Part shown: piece after piece, positions 35,751 through 48,941 of the stretch
Numbering within the stretch: the first letter of the stretch is position 1
Layout of the letters: each line of letters begins with the position of its first letter
NCBI RefSeq assembly: GCF_004210375.1
Contig: NC_134825.1
Coordinates: 43,766,348 to 43,830,347 of the forward strand
Source: Tachypleus tridentatus
Taxonomy: Eukaryota > Arthropoda > Merostomata > Xiphosura > Limulidae
Direction of reading: 5' to 3'
Length of the DNA: 64,000 bases
Notes under the pieces: generated by a model
The model's database searches: none
The model's input: the letters and a program-made list of their open reading frames with translations, nothing else
What the model was told of the DNA's origin: nothing
Position numbers and translations under genes: made by a program

Positions 35751-38519
35751 CAAATTCTTACTTTAGTTCGGTACTTTTTTGTATGTGAAAAGTACGTGGT
35801 AAACATTAAGTTCATAAAACTATATCAGCATTAATATACGTATCGCATTGAGGTTTTAATTACTTTTAGTGCATCCTTGTTGTTTATTTTTGATAATTAG
35901 TCCACCCATTGACAAATCATGTAATTATATTAAAATCAAAAAGCATAAAAAATGACTTCTTTTTTTCAGTTAATAAAACGATTCTGTAACTACTTTTAGT
36001 TTTATCTTTAGCAGTTTGCTGTAACTTAATTTGGAACAGAATCTCAAAAAATTGTGAAAAGGTCGTATAAATGACAAATCAACTAACAATAACATCACAA
36101 ATTCGAGATTTTTTTTTCTCATGTGCCCTTCTCAAAATATAAGCGAATAACATAACAGAGAACATGAAAGTGTGTTATTATACGTTACATTTTAAATATG
36201 CCAAAATAGTTTTGTGAATTGGCTTTTCAATTTTTGACTTTCTAGTTTTTATTTCGCAACAGCCCACACTACTGATCTCTATGTATTATTAGGGTGTATA
36301 GTATTTTATTTATGTTTTATTATGGAAATTTTTCGTTTCATTGTTTTGATGTCGTGTTCAGTGCCATAAAATCGCCAGATTCTGACTGAGGTTAATTAAA
36401 ACCAGTTTACACCTTGCAGTGTAAGGAAAGCTAAGGCAGACTTACAGTTTGATGTGATTTTTTGAAAACTAGATGCAATATTTCTAAATACAACCTTCTA
36501 TATGTTCCTTTCTATAGAAGTGTTTACACTGGATTACCAACCGTGGATGAATGAAAGTTTAATGACCTCCGGGAGCAAACAGGTGGTTCCAAGTAGCCCG
36601 TTGTAGATGGGAAACAATCATGCTGTTTTGGACTGAACTGGTAAAGGTTTTTGCACCATATTAAGGGTGTAACCATTGTTAACTAAGGGCCAATTTGAAC
36701 GCTTACGGATCTCCAAGAAGCATCAGGTAATACCGTCTGTTTTCGAATTGCATACTCCAACGGGAACGCGAATAAACGTGCATATAAGGCATCTTATCTA
36801 TGGCCGTGATCTGTTTACCGATTGTGTCAGTAGCATCACACAAAGACAGCAGTTTACTAAAGCAGTAGTTTTCAAGCACAATATTTTTATCCTGCCCATT
36901 ACACTTGTTCAGATACGTTTAGAAACAACAGTGAAAAGGTCATACGTATACCTTAGCTTGCAGTTTTATTCTACAATAATAAACATAGCTTACTGCCATG
37001 TACCCTTCTACATTGTTAACAAATTATCAAACTTTCCTAGTAATAGATATAGCTGTAGGTATGTGTAATTAGTCTATTTCTTAACATTACTTAGAGAGAC
37101 AATAATTACGAGTTTTTGTACTGTATAATGTGTAAAGAATAGCATCAGTATCGAAGCAGTTACTAAGCACTTCAAATCATAACTGAACTTACTATAAAAA
37201 AAGGTTAAAATCATGACTGTAGAAATATTTAACTATTCTGCTAGTTCATTTAATTTTCGTTATCAAGCTATAAAAGAATAATATTTCAGTTTAAACTCAA
37301 AATGCAGTTTCGGTTGTGACCTTCAAAACCTAGACACGACTATCATACGATGGTTAAACAGCCGTGTTAAACAGTCCACTTTAGTTATTATGAAACTCAA
37401 AAGCAATAAAAAGATACAAACACTCTGTTAACATGAGCAGCTCATAACGGATAACCATAAATATCTTGACCACATTTTAAAATTTTATGTGGGTATTACA
37501 TTACATTCGTGTTTAGCACATAACAACAGTAAATTTACATATGATAAACACTAAAAATACTATATAATTTTCTTATGGAGATGTTTAAAAAACAGCCTGA
37601 CTCCAATGCATTTATCACTTTAAAAAAAATCTAATTTATCACGTATTATAAGACTCACTTTTATAGATGTATCTCGCCTGGCTTTAGAGAGACAATACAT
37701 TAGAAATACACTGGCACTTTGGATGTGTACAAGTGTTAACAACGACGATTATGTCAAATAAAATATGGTTCACTGACATCGAAAATTGCTGGTATTATAT
37801 GAAAGGCCTCGTCAGCCCAGTATATACCAGATATATTGTGGTCAACATCTTATTATACATTCTTTACTTTCACTCAGAAGTTATTATTAATACGTACGTA
37901 TTATCTTATCTCGAGCTGCAAGTTTCCGGCTGAACTAAAGATAGTTCCACTTAGTTTACATTTGGCCACCAGATGGCTAAGTGTTTAAAAAGGGCGGAGG
38001 TATAAATCTCCCCGTCTGTGTTTTTATTGTATGTAGACAGAAAGATGATAAAGCTTTCATCAGTGGCGAACAAACACACATCGAAAGTCATTAATCTCTT
38101 AAAACAAATCACACCCATGAGTTCACACGTTGAAACACCACACACGCCTTAGCTGGATGTTATTTATTGTCTCTTCAGATCTCTGTTTATCTGGCTTTTC
38201 GGTCGTTCCTTTATCTTGCTAACGTCATCAAGAAGCGCCTTATTCTCCAGTTAGACTTCAGACTCCAAATAAATAAGAAGAAGGGAAAAGGATTGTAATG
38301 ACGTTTGTATTTTTGTAATTGCATGTATCGCTTTGATTGGCGTGGGTTAAAAAAGGAAACTTGTTTGCAGTTGGATCGAAATTTGTGCATCGTAGTGTAA
38401 ACAAATTTCTTGTAATTAGATGGAAAAATCTTTGAACAGCATCACTTAGTAGCAAACCACTATAAATACAAAGTTGTCTTAAGTTGTAAGATGTTTTACG
38501 CAATTATAAAATGTTAATG
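35751..38519. other. Gene-free downstream stretch
   Basis: AT-rich and mostly unique. A 130-codon plus-strand open frame at 36676-37068 starts in a slightly GC-richer patch (36540-36880). It has no motif I recognise, becomes low-complexity toward its end, and lies too far from a plausible promoter to call. Otherwise nothing is supported here. Confidence 0.4.
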
Positions 38520-38539
38520 AAAGTACGAGAGTTCTTGAG

Positions 38540-39015
38540 CTCTAGCAAATTAAAGAGCAAGGTTCACGCGGAATTTGGCGTGAGAATAAATGCACGCGTG
38601 TAGGAGGGCACATCCTCACGTGCGAAGGTTTCAGATTTGTAGTACAAGTGGTGTGCGTTTTCACTGGCCTGCTATAAATCGTTCAAAAGTGCTCGGCGCG
38701 AAATAGCGCGTTCCCTCTTTTCGCCGAGGAATTCGGGGTTATATTTTATGGCGCGCGGAAACGGAACTTCACTGTCGCTATAAATTGATAGTCGTCTAAT
38801 TAGGCATCGTTGTACACCACAGAGAACGAATCCAATTCATTAGCGTTATCAGAGAGGCTAATTGTCTCAGGTTTTTCGGTGTGAGAATCGTTAGCTCACG
38901 ATGCAACAACACGGCTACTTATTTTCATTCTTAACTAATGATGGCGTCAATTAGGCAGGCCCTAATGTTGTAGTCCATTGTGACTTAACATATAAGCCTC
39001 TGTGACCGGTCACTT
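38540..39015. promoter_or_regulatory. Candidate cis-regulatory element
   Basis: A non-repetitive block with visibly higher GC and CpG (GCTCGGCGCG, TGGCGCGCGG) than the AT-rich surroundings. Candidate sites are: E-box CACGTG (38617-38622); TTTTATGG (Caudal/AbdB-like, about 38744-38751); TCTAATTAGG (38795-38804); GCTAATTGTC (about 38858-38867); TCAATTAGG (38947-38955) followed by CCCTAATG (38960-38967); a SOX-like CCATTGTGA (about 38975-38983); and the perfect palindrome GTGACCGGTCAC (39002-39013). No open frame fits a coding exon. It lies 3.3 kb beyond the Zic stop, a reasonable location for a developmental enhancer. A promoter or first exon of a neighbouring gene is an alternative. Confidence 0.4.
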
Positions 39016-39385
39016 CAGTGAAATTGTTCTTCTGAAACATCAAGTCCAAGTCTTGCGACCTTTACTCTTATTAACGTTACAGCCTATTATTGCTACTGGG
39101 AGGTATTTTTCAATGCTGTATGATATTTACTCTATAACTTACAGAAACTCTGGCACGTATTTCAGATACACCAGTGCGACAGTTTAGATCATTTAAGCCT
39201 GAATTGTTGTGTTCTAGTGTTCACATAAAAACTGGAAAAAGCTACAGAAAGTGTTGTGTGTGGGAGGGGACAGGTAAAGAGAAGAGCTAAATGAATCAAT
39301 AATTTTTTTTCTCATCTTCTATAGGTAATTGATTCTTTACTACATGTATTTAAATAACATGAAATTTCTCGGGCATAAACAACTT

Positions 39386-39645
39386 TTGTTTTTGAATTTC
39401 GCGCAAAGCTACACGACGGCTATATGTGCTAGCCGTCCATAATTTAGCAGTGTAAGACTAGAAGGAAGGCAGCTAGTCATCACCATCCACCGCCAACTCT
39501 TGGGCTACTCTTTTACCAACAACTAGTGGGATTGACCGTAACATTATAACGTTCCCACGGCTGCAAGGGCGAGCATGTTTGGTGCGACCGGTATTCGAGT
39601 CCGCGACTCTCAGATTACGAGTCGAACGCCTTAACTTACCTGGGC
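39386..39645 (-). mobile_element. Family 1 SINE
   Basis: Reverse orientation, full body. The head end is truncated or altered (CCTTAACTTACCTGGGCAAA instead of CCACCTGGCCATGCC). Confidence 0.88.
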
Positions 39646-39659
39646 AAATAATTTTTGTA

Positions 39660-40740
39660 GTCACAGTTATTGAAATTTATACCATTCTCTTTTAAAACAC
39701 TGCTGAGGACAACGTTGGGGAATATTTAAGGAGAATATATGTGATAAAGTCTGAGGGGCCATCATGTGACCTCCTGTTTCGGGGCCATAAGTCTGTCTAT
39801 TTAATATTTATAATTTATCGAATTAGTAACAATATGTATTATACTCATCGTTTCAGACTGGACATTGATTTATAATTACACTGATCCGTATAAATATTCT
39901 GCTAACACTGGAGGTAAAGTATGTATATTACTTAGTTCATAATACATATATATTGTTGTTTTTTCACTCAGTCCTATCGCTTTTAATTTTGAAGAAAGCT
40001 CACAGAGGACTGTATATATTAAATAATTGGTTTTGAAATACTTGCCTTCCATCTTTAAAAAATCACATGAGGGTGGAGAAAACACGATTTAATTTTTAAT
40101 TATGAGAAAACAGATAGTGACATCAATTGAAGGAAAACTGTGCCATATCTTTCCTTTTATCCTTCGGACGGGTGCGTGTGTGCCTAATTAACATTTCACT
40201 GACTTGTGTATTTTTTATTTGTGGTTGTGTACTATAAGTGTGGTGCCAGAGTTTATCAACTTCTTTGCTAACTGAGCGGGTCCAGGATGTATATGTTGCA
40301 TGGTGTGTTTAGTTTAATATGAATATTACTGTACGGGTGACTGTTCATGATAATGTCTCCTCAAGTCATCGTATGCCTACATACAGACTTCCAAGTTTGT
40401 GCACCTAATCTTTTTCGTTTTTAACCTTAAAATGTCTTGTTTCAAGACCTGGAATTTTCGTAGTTCACAAGAATGGCTGTCATTCATAACAATACTTTGA
40501 AATTTGGTTCGGTGAAGGTTTCTTAACAATCACTATTGCCTTAAGTATGATATACTGACATTACTGTTAATATGACGATACTCTGTAAATAAAATATCTT
40601 TGAAGAAAGCTTCTCTTTACAAAATGACAATTTTGTTGATTTATTCGCTTGTGCAGTGTAATAAATGGTGTACATTTTTTAAATAAAGCCGCTTCAATAA
40701 AGAATCGTATTTTCCTTGCTTCTTTAGTGACTTAGTTTCA
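39660..40740. other. Gene-free stretch
   Basis: AT-rich unique-looking sequence. Short frames only, with no repeat or motif recognised. Confidence 0.45.
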
Positions 40741-40744
40741 AATG

Positions 40745-41010
40745 TGCACGTACACACACACACGTGAACACATGAGCATCTCTCACGTATGTGCACATAA
40801 GCATGCCACCTGCACGCACATAAACATCTGTCGCGTACACGCAACAAAACTGTCATTTACATGCACTAAGACTGTCACGTACACACATACATGAATATGT
40901 GTGACGTTCATGCACTAAGACTGTCACATACACACATACATGAATATCTGTGACGTTCATGCACTAAGACTGTCACATACACACATACATAAATATCTGT
41001 GACTGTTTAT
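40745..41010. repeat. 49-bp tandem repeat with a degenerate CA-rich lead-in
   Basis: Three units with a 49-bp period start at ATGCACTAAGACTGTCAC (40861, 40910 and 40959). Before them, 40745-40860 holds older, diverged units of the same theme (CACGTACACACACACACGTG, TCACGTATGTGCACATAAGC). The theme continues faintly to about 41075. Confidence 0.88.
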
Positions 41011-41079
41011 GTGATAATATTAGTGCATCTACTGACAATCTTAGTGCATGAGCGTCCTTTCGCGTTCACGCGTTAAAAG

Positions 41080-41680
41080 TGTTACTGTTCAGACTTCTTT
41101 ATTTTTGTTGAGTTATTATTTGGAGGACAAAACTTCAGGTATTTTATAAAATACCTTTGGAATTATAAAACGGTTCACATGTATAAACATGTAAATTGTG
41201 CAAGGTAATTAGAGGGGAACGAAACTAATAATGTTACAGACATGACATAGTAAAATCACTTTTATAACACAGTGTCGATTACATATCATCAGATTTCTGA
41301 TTTACATAAAAGTAAATTAGAAGGGAGATAAAGGTACTGGACATTATTTTATAAGAGTATTATTACTTTGTAGTAACTAAAACATTATAAATTTGAACTA
41401 TCCTTACATCATTTAACTTGTGAAACTTTGCTTTATTTTTTAAGATTCATGAAAGCTAATTTAATACATCGTGTGCACCAGATTTCGTTTGGGGAAACTT
41501 TACATATAACCTCAGTATAATGCGTGCGATCTCTCTAGGAACAGTCGGAGCACTTTATGCCACTCCACAAGTGAATTTTTTCAAACTTCTATGTTGTATG
41601 CCTTAAGCACTCGTAACCTGTACTTCTATTGACATATAAACACACTATATATTACATAGCGTACATACAACTCCCCTTTA
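41080..41680. other. Gene-free stretch
   Basis: AT-rich, no supported feature. Confidence 0.45.
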
Positions 41681-41686
41681 CAACAA

Positions 41687-41957
41687 GTTTGTTTGTTTGA
41701 TTTTGAATTTCGCGCAAAGCTACACGAGGGTTATCTGCGCTAGCCATCCCTAATTTAACAGTGTCAGACTAGAGAAAAGGCAGCTAGTCATCACCACCAA
41801 CTCTTGGGCTACTCTTTTACCAATGAATAGTTGGATTAACTATCACGTTATGATGTCCCCGCAGCTGAAAGGGCTAGTATGTTTGGTGTGAGTGGGATTC
41901 GAACCCGCAACCCTCGTTTTACGAGTTGAGTGCCTTAACAACCTGGAAATGCCGAAC
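41687..41957 (-). mobile_element. Family 1 SINE
   Basis: Full length, reverse. GGGATTCGAACCCGC (the B box complement) is intact and the end is diverged (AACAACCTGGAAATGCCG). Confidence 0.9.
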
Positions 41958-42389
41958 CTTTTACATCAAAAGTCGTACAGTCAAAAATAACCAATCGTTG
42001 TATCTTGATATAATTTTTTAACAGAAAGATGGACTAAACAGTTCAAAACTAATTTATATCGATAGGACTTAGATCACGTAGGTGTTAACTCTAATATTTT
42101 TGGAAATCCTCGAAAAATCACCAAACTGCTGAAAAAACGTTTCAGTATACATAAAATGTGTTAAACATATGGTACCAGGTGAAACGGCTTAAGAGGTTCA
42201 CTGTTAATATACTGTAGAGGTTTCAGCATACTTCAACTACATCTGGTTTCTTAGAAGTTATCTAAAAATACATTATCTATGTTTACGTACATCCCGACAT
42301 CTTTTGGAATACTGAAATTAGGCTTTTTTGGTGTTTTTTTTTATTTGTTACGGAAATTTCATTACGACACCATGGATTTCGATTATTTG

Positions 42390-42500
42390 ATTGTAAAAAC
42401 AAAGCTACACAACAGGATATCTGTGATATTCTTACCATGGGTATCGAAATCCGATTTTTAGCATCGTAGCATGCCAACTTACCGCTGAGCCAGTAGGGGA
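42390..42500 (-). mobile_element. Family 2 SINE
   Basis: AAACAAAGCTACACAACAGG and ACCATGGGTATCGAAATCCG are followed by GTAGCATGCCAACTTACCGC and a GAGCCAGTAGGGG head end. Confidence 0.7.
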
Positions 42501-42859
42501 TTCAGTGATTTAAAGCAGAAAGTCCGTCAGTACTATAACCAGGCGTTGAGGCAAAACTCTGTTCATTTCCTCCAATTAAAACTTTTCTTTCACTGTTTCA
42601 AAATATTATCATTCCGATTTCAATATTCCAAATTTAAAATACTCTTTTAATTCTGAATCCTGGAAAAGCTGTCCCACCTATCGCTATTTATAACGATAAA
42701 TTTATTAGGATATTATTAAAATCTTGTATTTTCTCCTAACTATTTTTATTTAGTTATTGTATCACAAATCCAAGAAAAAAAATTATAAACAATAGTGTAT
42801 GATAGATAAACCAGTACAGAAATAAGTTTAAATACCTGAAGCAATTAGTAAAAAAAATG

Positions 42860-43113
42860 TAGCAAAGCTACATGAGGGCTATCTCCGTTAGCCGTCCCTA
42901 ATTTAGCAGTGTAAGACTAGAGGGAAGGCAGCTAATCACCATCACCCACCGCCAACTCTTGGGCTACCCTTTTACCGAAGAATAGTGGGATTAACTGTCA
43001 CATTATAACGCTCACACGGCTAAAAGGGCGAGTATGTTTGGTGTGACGGGGATTCGAATCTGCGACCCTCGGATTACGAGTCGAGTGCCTAAACCAACTG
43101 GCCATGCCATGCT
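42860..43113 (-). mobile_element. Family 1 SINE, well preserved
   Basis: Reverse. It lacks only the extreme tail. The B box complement GGGGATTCGAATCTGCG and GGATTACGAGTCGAGTGCCT are present. Confidence 0.92.
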
Positions 43114-43119
43114 CTACTT

Positions 43120-44140
43120 AGTACTGAAAAACTAAATAAGAAGTCGTACAAGCAATGAATCATATAGTAAACGTTTAAAACATTAAAATATTTGGAAGAG
43201 ATGTTTGCTACGCTTTTAGTTTAAAGAAGATACACAACTGTTGTTGTTATTTTTTAAAATTACCGACAAATGTTAATCTTCCGTAGACAACGTATCTCAC
43301 ATTTATATTTCTTAAGGGTTATGGTTGTGGAGAATAGGATTACATTTGGGTTAAGATTCCTTAAATGTACTTTTTATAGACAATTAGAGTATCTCATTTT
43401 ACCACCAAGTTTGCCGATGTCAAGATGGTTTACCCACAGTGCTTTGTTTCAACCTCAATTTGTTGAATAAATAATATCAGCAAAAAAATATATATATTAA
43501 AAGGTATCAAAGATACCGTACACTGAACAAATAAAACAGCATAGGCGTTTTTTATAGCGCAAGTTTATTGACAAATAACAGTACAAACAATGACTTATGA
43601 AACCTCAAGGTCATCAATGAATTTTCAAAGGAACAATGAGCAAAATTATTTATAAATCCGCATAATCATTATATGTTTTAGTTTAATACTGATTTTAATA
43701 ATGAACTTAGAAATTCTGTATAAAAGTTTGTTAGCATCCTTTAGTGGTAATACCTTATCTATTGTGCATTTCGGCAGACCTATTAATGATACGTTTTTAT
43801 ATTTATAAGCCAGATTTCTTTGGGGTTTAATAACCTAGGAATTGCAAATTCATCTCCGAAGCTCGTGAGAATAAATATCATCTACCTTTACAGTTTTGGA
43901 AAATTCAGCCCATAAAAATTTTGTCAACACAACCATCTATGTCTGATTTACTTTTGTCTATGTTACTAACTGATTATAAACACATAAAACACAACACAAA
44001 TACATAGTAATGTACTGAAAAATATCAACATAATTTGCAACTCATAATAAGCCTGAAATTTCAGTACACGATATTCAAGTATTATACTGTGAAAAATGTT
44101 TTTTAATGATGTGTATACACCTTTATGTCTGTGTGTCGAA
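43120..44140. other. Gene-free stretch
   Basis: AT-rich with short open frames only. A small palindrome GGTATCAAAGATACC lies near 43503. Confidence 0.4.
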
Positions 44141-44149
44141 ACTATTTGA

Positions 44150-44419
44150 CCCCTCATGGTCAGGTGATTAGGGCGATCGACTCGTAATCTGAGAGTCGCA
44201 GGTTCGAATCTCTGTCACTCTAAATATGCTCGTTCTTTCAGCCGTGTGGGCGTTATAATGTGATGGTCAATCCCACTATTCGTTGGTAAAAGAGTAGCCC
44301 AACAGTTGGCCGTGGATGGTGATGACTAGCTGCCGTCTTTCTAATCTTCTACTGCTAAATTAGGGACGGCTAGCGCAGACAGCTTTTAGGTAGCTTTGCG
44401 CAAAATTCAAAAACAAACA
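44150..44419 (+). mobile_element. Family 1 SINE
   Basis: Full length. The D-arm is mutated (TGGTCAGGTGATTAGGGCGA) and the B box reads AGGTTCGAATCTC. Confidence 0.9.
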
Positions 44420-44724
44420 TAATTTTTACAATATTATATTGTTTTCTCTTTTATAAAACTAAAACTTAAATCAACAATACTTGAGCTTTATTTAAAATTA
44501 AAACAAGCTTAAAATATTCTCTTTTGAGGTAACCAGAATGTTTGGCCATCACACATCTAACAAAACCTAGGCATTGCTCTCGAATAGTATCTTTAAGAAC
44601 ACTTGTTCTATTCAAACGTTTAAATTCTACTCTTATATACTGTCTGTTCCTGTGTCTAAGTGCAGTAACAATCATTGAGCCTACAAGAAATTTGCAACTG
44701 CACATTCAATAAGGTTTAACGGGC

Positions 44725-44855
44725 AAAACAATTAGGCAGACGGAAGCCCCACCGGGTCTTGTAAACCATCGATCGCCGGAGACAAGGTGGAAGTGGGCGA
44801 GAACGTCCAGCCTTCTAACGATGATTTACACCCACCTGTCACCGCAGCCATATTT
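44725..44855. promoter_or_regulatory. Small GC-rich island, function unknown
   Basis: GC rises sharply here relative to the flanks, in sequence such as GGAAGCCCCACCGGGTCTTG, CGATCGCCGGAGACAAGGTGG and CCACCTGTCACCGCAGCC. It contains a Forkhead-like TTGTAAACCA and an E-box CACCTG. No repeat family or exon was recognised. It may be a conserved element or part of an unknown repeat. Confidence 0.25.
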
Positions 44856-45339
44856 GTTCAGCTAACTTCAATAAATTTTAGAGCGAGTTGATAGTTCAAA
44901 CCACGGTGCGACTTCTCCCGAGAACCATCAGCTCGGTAATTTGGTGCTTCGTAATGGTAGTCGAACCACCCGTATGGTTAGAGCCTGCAATCAGGTGAGT
45001 CACGAACACACTTTCAATTACAACTATGCAAACTCTCGTCTTTATCCGTTTATTTAAATTTTTATTTGCGATTGTAAGAGATATTTCTAAAATTACAACT
45101 AATGACATCTATAAACATAGCTCTATTGTCATTAAATTGCTTTTTAATTAGATCGTTTTACACGGAGTTTACGACCTCTTAAAAGAATGTAACAAAATAC
45201 ACTTCATAATTCTGTTACATAAAATAATTTACACAGACGTCCTCATAAGTAAATTCTGCAATTCAACAACAATTTATAAAATGGGTTTCACACACAAACA
45301 AGTATTTTTATTTTTTAGTATTTCAAATATGTTCTTTTG

Positions 45340-45447
45340 ATTGTTTGTTTTAGAGCAAAGTCACATTGCAGCGCTCACAGTAGAAAATTGATCTTCGGAT
45401 TTAAGCGCTGTAAATTAGTAAACTAACCGTTTTTCCACTAGAGAACA
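45340..45447 (-). mobile_element. Family 2-like SINE
   Basis: TTGTTTGTTTTAGAGCAAAG is the complement of the tail. TTAAGCGCTGTAAATTAGTA is in the head and TTTTCCACTAGAGA at the end. Strongly diverged. Confidence 0.5.
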
Positions 45448-45655
45448 GTTATTTCATTCTACACGTATTTTCAGTTTTTCACACTATTAAATTTAACGAT
45501 GTCACTTGAAAAAAAGTAATAGAACGTCTACTTATAAAAAAACTAATTTTGGGATTTTATTTAAAAAATAAGGTTATTTTGAATAACCAGCATAAAAACA
45601 ACAAAATCTTCAAATACGTTTCACAGCACTGTAGTGTAAACAATGTTTTTTTCTC

Positions 45656-45696
45656 TTATATTATATTATAATATATTATATTATATTGTATTGTAT
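45656..45696. repeat. AT-rich microsatellite
   Basis: A TATTA/TATAT pentamer-like simple repeat with TATTG variants at its right end. Confidence 0.85.
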
Positions 45697-45976
45697 GAAA
45701 TAACTACGCCAGACTTCCGATATATATATATTTATTTTACTTATTGGCACTATTCTTTACATTGATAATGGTTTGTGAAAACTGAAATTTGAAAGTTCCG
45801 GTGATATGAAAAATCAAAAGCTGTTATAGAAAGCTAAATGTCTAGGTAAACATATAAATAAATGTTATTTCATACCTTTTTCCAGAGGTGAAGTGCTAAT
45901 ACAGAGAAATGTGAAATTACAACCTTTGTTAGAAGGTGTGGCTGAGGGTGTGAATTACACACCGTTGAGGTGTAAT

Positions 45977-46096
45977 GTTTGTTTGTAATTAAGCACAAAG
46001 CTACGTAAAGGACTATCTGTGCTCTACCCCAGAGGTATTAAAACCTGGTTTCTAGCGTTGTAAGTCCGCAGACATACCGCTGTGCCACTGTGGTGG
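45977..46096 (-). mobile_element. Family 2 SINE, well preserved
   Basis: The complement of the tail is GTTTGTTTGTAATTAAGCAC. It is followed by GGACTATCTGTGCTCTACCC, TAGCGTTGTAAGTCCGCAGA and the head end CTGTGCCACTGTGGTGG. Confidence 0.8.
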
Positions 46097-46099
46097 TGA

Positions 46100-48930
46100 G
46101 GGGATGAAGTGTAATAACTGTAAATATTATGGTATTGAAAATCACGACATCAGATCTCACGCCCTCATCAAATGCACTTAAAGTACTTAAGAAAAGCAAT
46201 GTTTACTTTTGTGCAAGATAAGTTTATGTGATATATTCAGCTATATAGTTAGCTGTGGTTGTATCTATTTTGACAAAGTGTAAAGTTATGAAATATCGTT
46301 TAAATTTCCGGCTACAAGTTCTATCAAAAAGATGTCAAATGGCTGTCACAACTATTAACCCTACTCCTACCAATCATTGTTAGAATAATACATGTTCGGG
46401 AATTGTTACATTTATTGGAAGACCTTCACTGATTTTGTAAACAAATAACTAAAAGTGTATCCATCATATATATAATGCAGTTAGTTATGTTAAACTTACG
46501 GCACATCTATACGTAAAGTGTTGGAGGACAGTCATTTTAGATAGCAAGAGAAATCCATCCTTTTCTGCAATTTTCTATTTAATATAGCCTGCTCAGCAAC
46601 ATGTCTGTGGACAAGCAACGCTAGAAACCGTGGTGGGCAGAGCATTGATAACCCATTGTGTAGCTTTGTACTTAACTTAAGCCAATGTAGCCATACATTC
46701 AGTCACAAATAAAATGCTTATATGTCTCCAAACTATTGCCAGTCTGTATGGACGTTTACAGTGTACTAGGACGAGCCGTTAGTTGCATAATTGTACATGT
46801 CTAAATATTGAAGAGTGAATAACTGATTGTTTTGTCACAATAAAGTGTTGAAAATAATTCTTGTGGTAAACATATGGATATCTAATCCATATTTGTAATT
46901 ATTATATGTTGCCGTCTAAGTTGTGTTCCAGATAATATAGAATATAACTGCTTGTAACAGTGGATGAACTGTTTAGAACTTCCAATATGACTGAGTTTAA
47001 AATTTACTTCACGTGATATTATCGTGTAATGAAAACCTTATATACGGATTTCCATTGTTTTACTGTTACCAATAAGACTAGTACTACAGAAAACTTTGGA
47101 TTTGACTATAAGTTGATCCATTAATATGAATTCAAGTTGGTAAAAGGTAATCTGATAACAAAATTATACTTTAATGGTAATGTAATTATGAGCATTAACG
47201 TGACTTTATAACCTACAAGATATAGAGCATTCTTTATGGTTCTTATACATTATAATACGTTTCCAGTTGTTCACAGTTTTTAAACTAATTTCTAACTAGA
47301 GTCAGGTTTCATGTAGACGTATAATATAATATTTGAATTCATAATGTAAGCTGACTGCGAAATATAATCTTACCTTTAAGATATTAACGTTACAATTAAG
47401 TTATTTGTCCTTGTCGTAGATTAACACGTTGTTGCTACCGATTTGTTCAAACTCACGTTTTTATATCGACTTGATACTGCTAACTGGTTGAAATGCTTAA
47501 TCTTCATACAAATTTTTAGAATTTTAACATGCTAATCTAATCAGCTCGTTCATACGTGATATTTTCAAGCAGACCTTTGATATGTTAACAAACATACTTA
47601 TGTTATTAACTGTTTCAAGTGCTTACATCTGTAGCTTCTCGTTACATTCCGGTGTGTTAGCACAGAGCTATTGTTACCTGGTTCGGGTACTCATATTTGT
47701 AAGTCTCGTTAAATTCTGGTATTTTGACCTACTGATGCAGATAACTGGTTCATGTGCTTAATTTCCTTAGTAAATTCTGGTGTTGTAGCTATAACTGTTT
47801 GTTTCTAGTTCTCCAGTTGAAACTACTTTCCTTTCAGCATCAACTGAATTAACTATCTTTCACAAACACAGCCACAATTAAAACGTACAAAGCAATGCAC
47901 TCAGAAGTTTAACATGCACTGAAATCACATTGGCCGTGTGGAAATGTCAGGCCAAGGCTTAAAATATCACTGAAAACACAGGTAATATAAATTTGGTTGC
48001 AGCTAAGCTGAGTATGATGATTTTAAACAATATATAATGGACTACTAAAGACAAACAACATATATAAATATATAACAATTTTGACATTTTTAAACTAAAT
48101 CTATTGAAGATTTATAATGTTTATTATCAAGAATATTACAACTTATCCTGTACAACTTTATTATTATATTGACCGATTAGTAACTGCAGATATACAAAAT
48201 CCACAACAGTAAAATATAAAAAAAGATCTGATTAAATGAATATTTACATCAGTGAAACTACTATTGGAAATAGAACTGAAGAACACCACGCGTACTATAT
48301 AAACGTACAATAAATAGTTTTATATAATTCAAAGAGAAGTAGGTATTATAGTCGATAAATGCATGTTAAAATGTTGAAAAAGAACTATGTACTTTTAAAT
48401 GAGTAAGTATCACACAGAAACAATGAAAACGTTACATCAGAACTTAAATATAAATCATGAATCAGTTGTTCAAACATAGCACACGCAATTAATTTATCAT
48501 AACTAATGAACATCACAGATTAAAATAAATGTTTGATATGTATATAAGCTTAACAAGAGAATTACATATTTCTATATAAAGTAAATATAGAACTTTAGTG
48601 GACGTAAAATCAAGATTACATACAATTAACTAATACATTATTAAACAAATGGTTAAAGATCGAATTTCTTTAAGTTTTGAAATGTACCTGTATCTCTGTA
48701 CTTCCTGACAAAGTATCTACTACATTATCCGTCGTCTTTAGTAGTGGAAGTGGTGAAGTCTGGAACAAGAGATGGAATATTTATAGTAATTCACGTGCCA
48801 TTCATATTATAAGAAACAAAAAATTAGTCTTTAGTCTCTGGCAGTTTAATTGGTAAAAAATCCAGTCTTCAACATTAATGAAAAGGATTGACACGTGCCA
48901 AAATAACGATAGTGCTAATGAAAATGGAAA
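46100..48930. other. Gene-free stretch with a weak degenerate repeat
   Basis: Apart from a family 2 SINE at 46591-46681, this is AT-rich sequence without coding potential. At about 47465-47830 loosely repeated phrases (CTGGTT-x-ATGCTTAAT, TTC(C/T)GGTGT(G/T)TTAGC) suggest a very old tandem repeat. I could not define a period. Confidence 0.4.
46591..46681 (+). mobile_element. Family 2 SINE
   Basis: CTGTGGACAAGCAACGCTAG, CGTGGTGGGCAGAGCATTGA and TGTGTAGCTTTGTACTTAAC occur in order. Confidence 0.65.
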
Positions 48931-48941
48931 ATAGTTAGTAG

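Noticed and set aside
36676-37068. 130-codon plus-strand frame
   Set aside because: No recognisable domain, low-complexity second half, no supporting splice or promoter context. Left as unassigned.
43270-43470. 66-codon frame
   Set aside because: No motif, no context, chance length.
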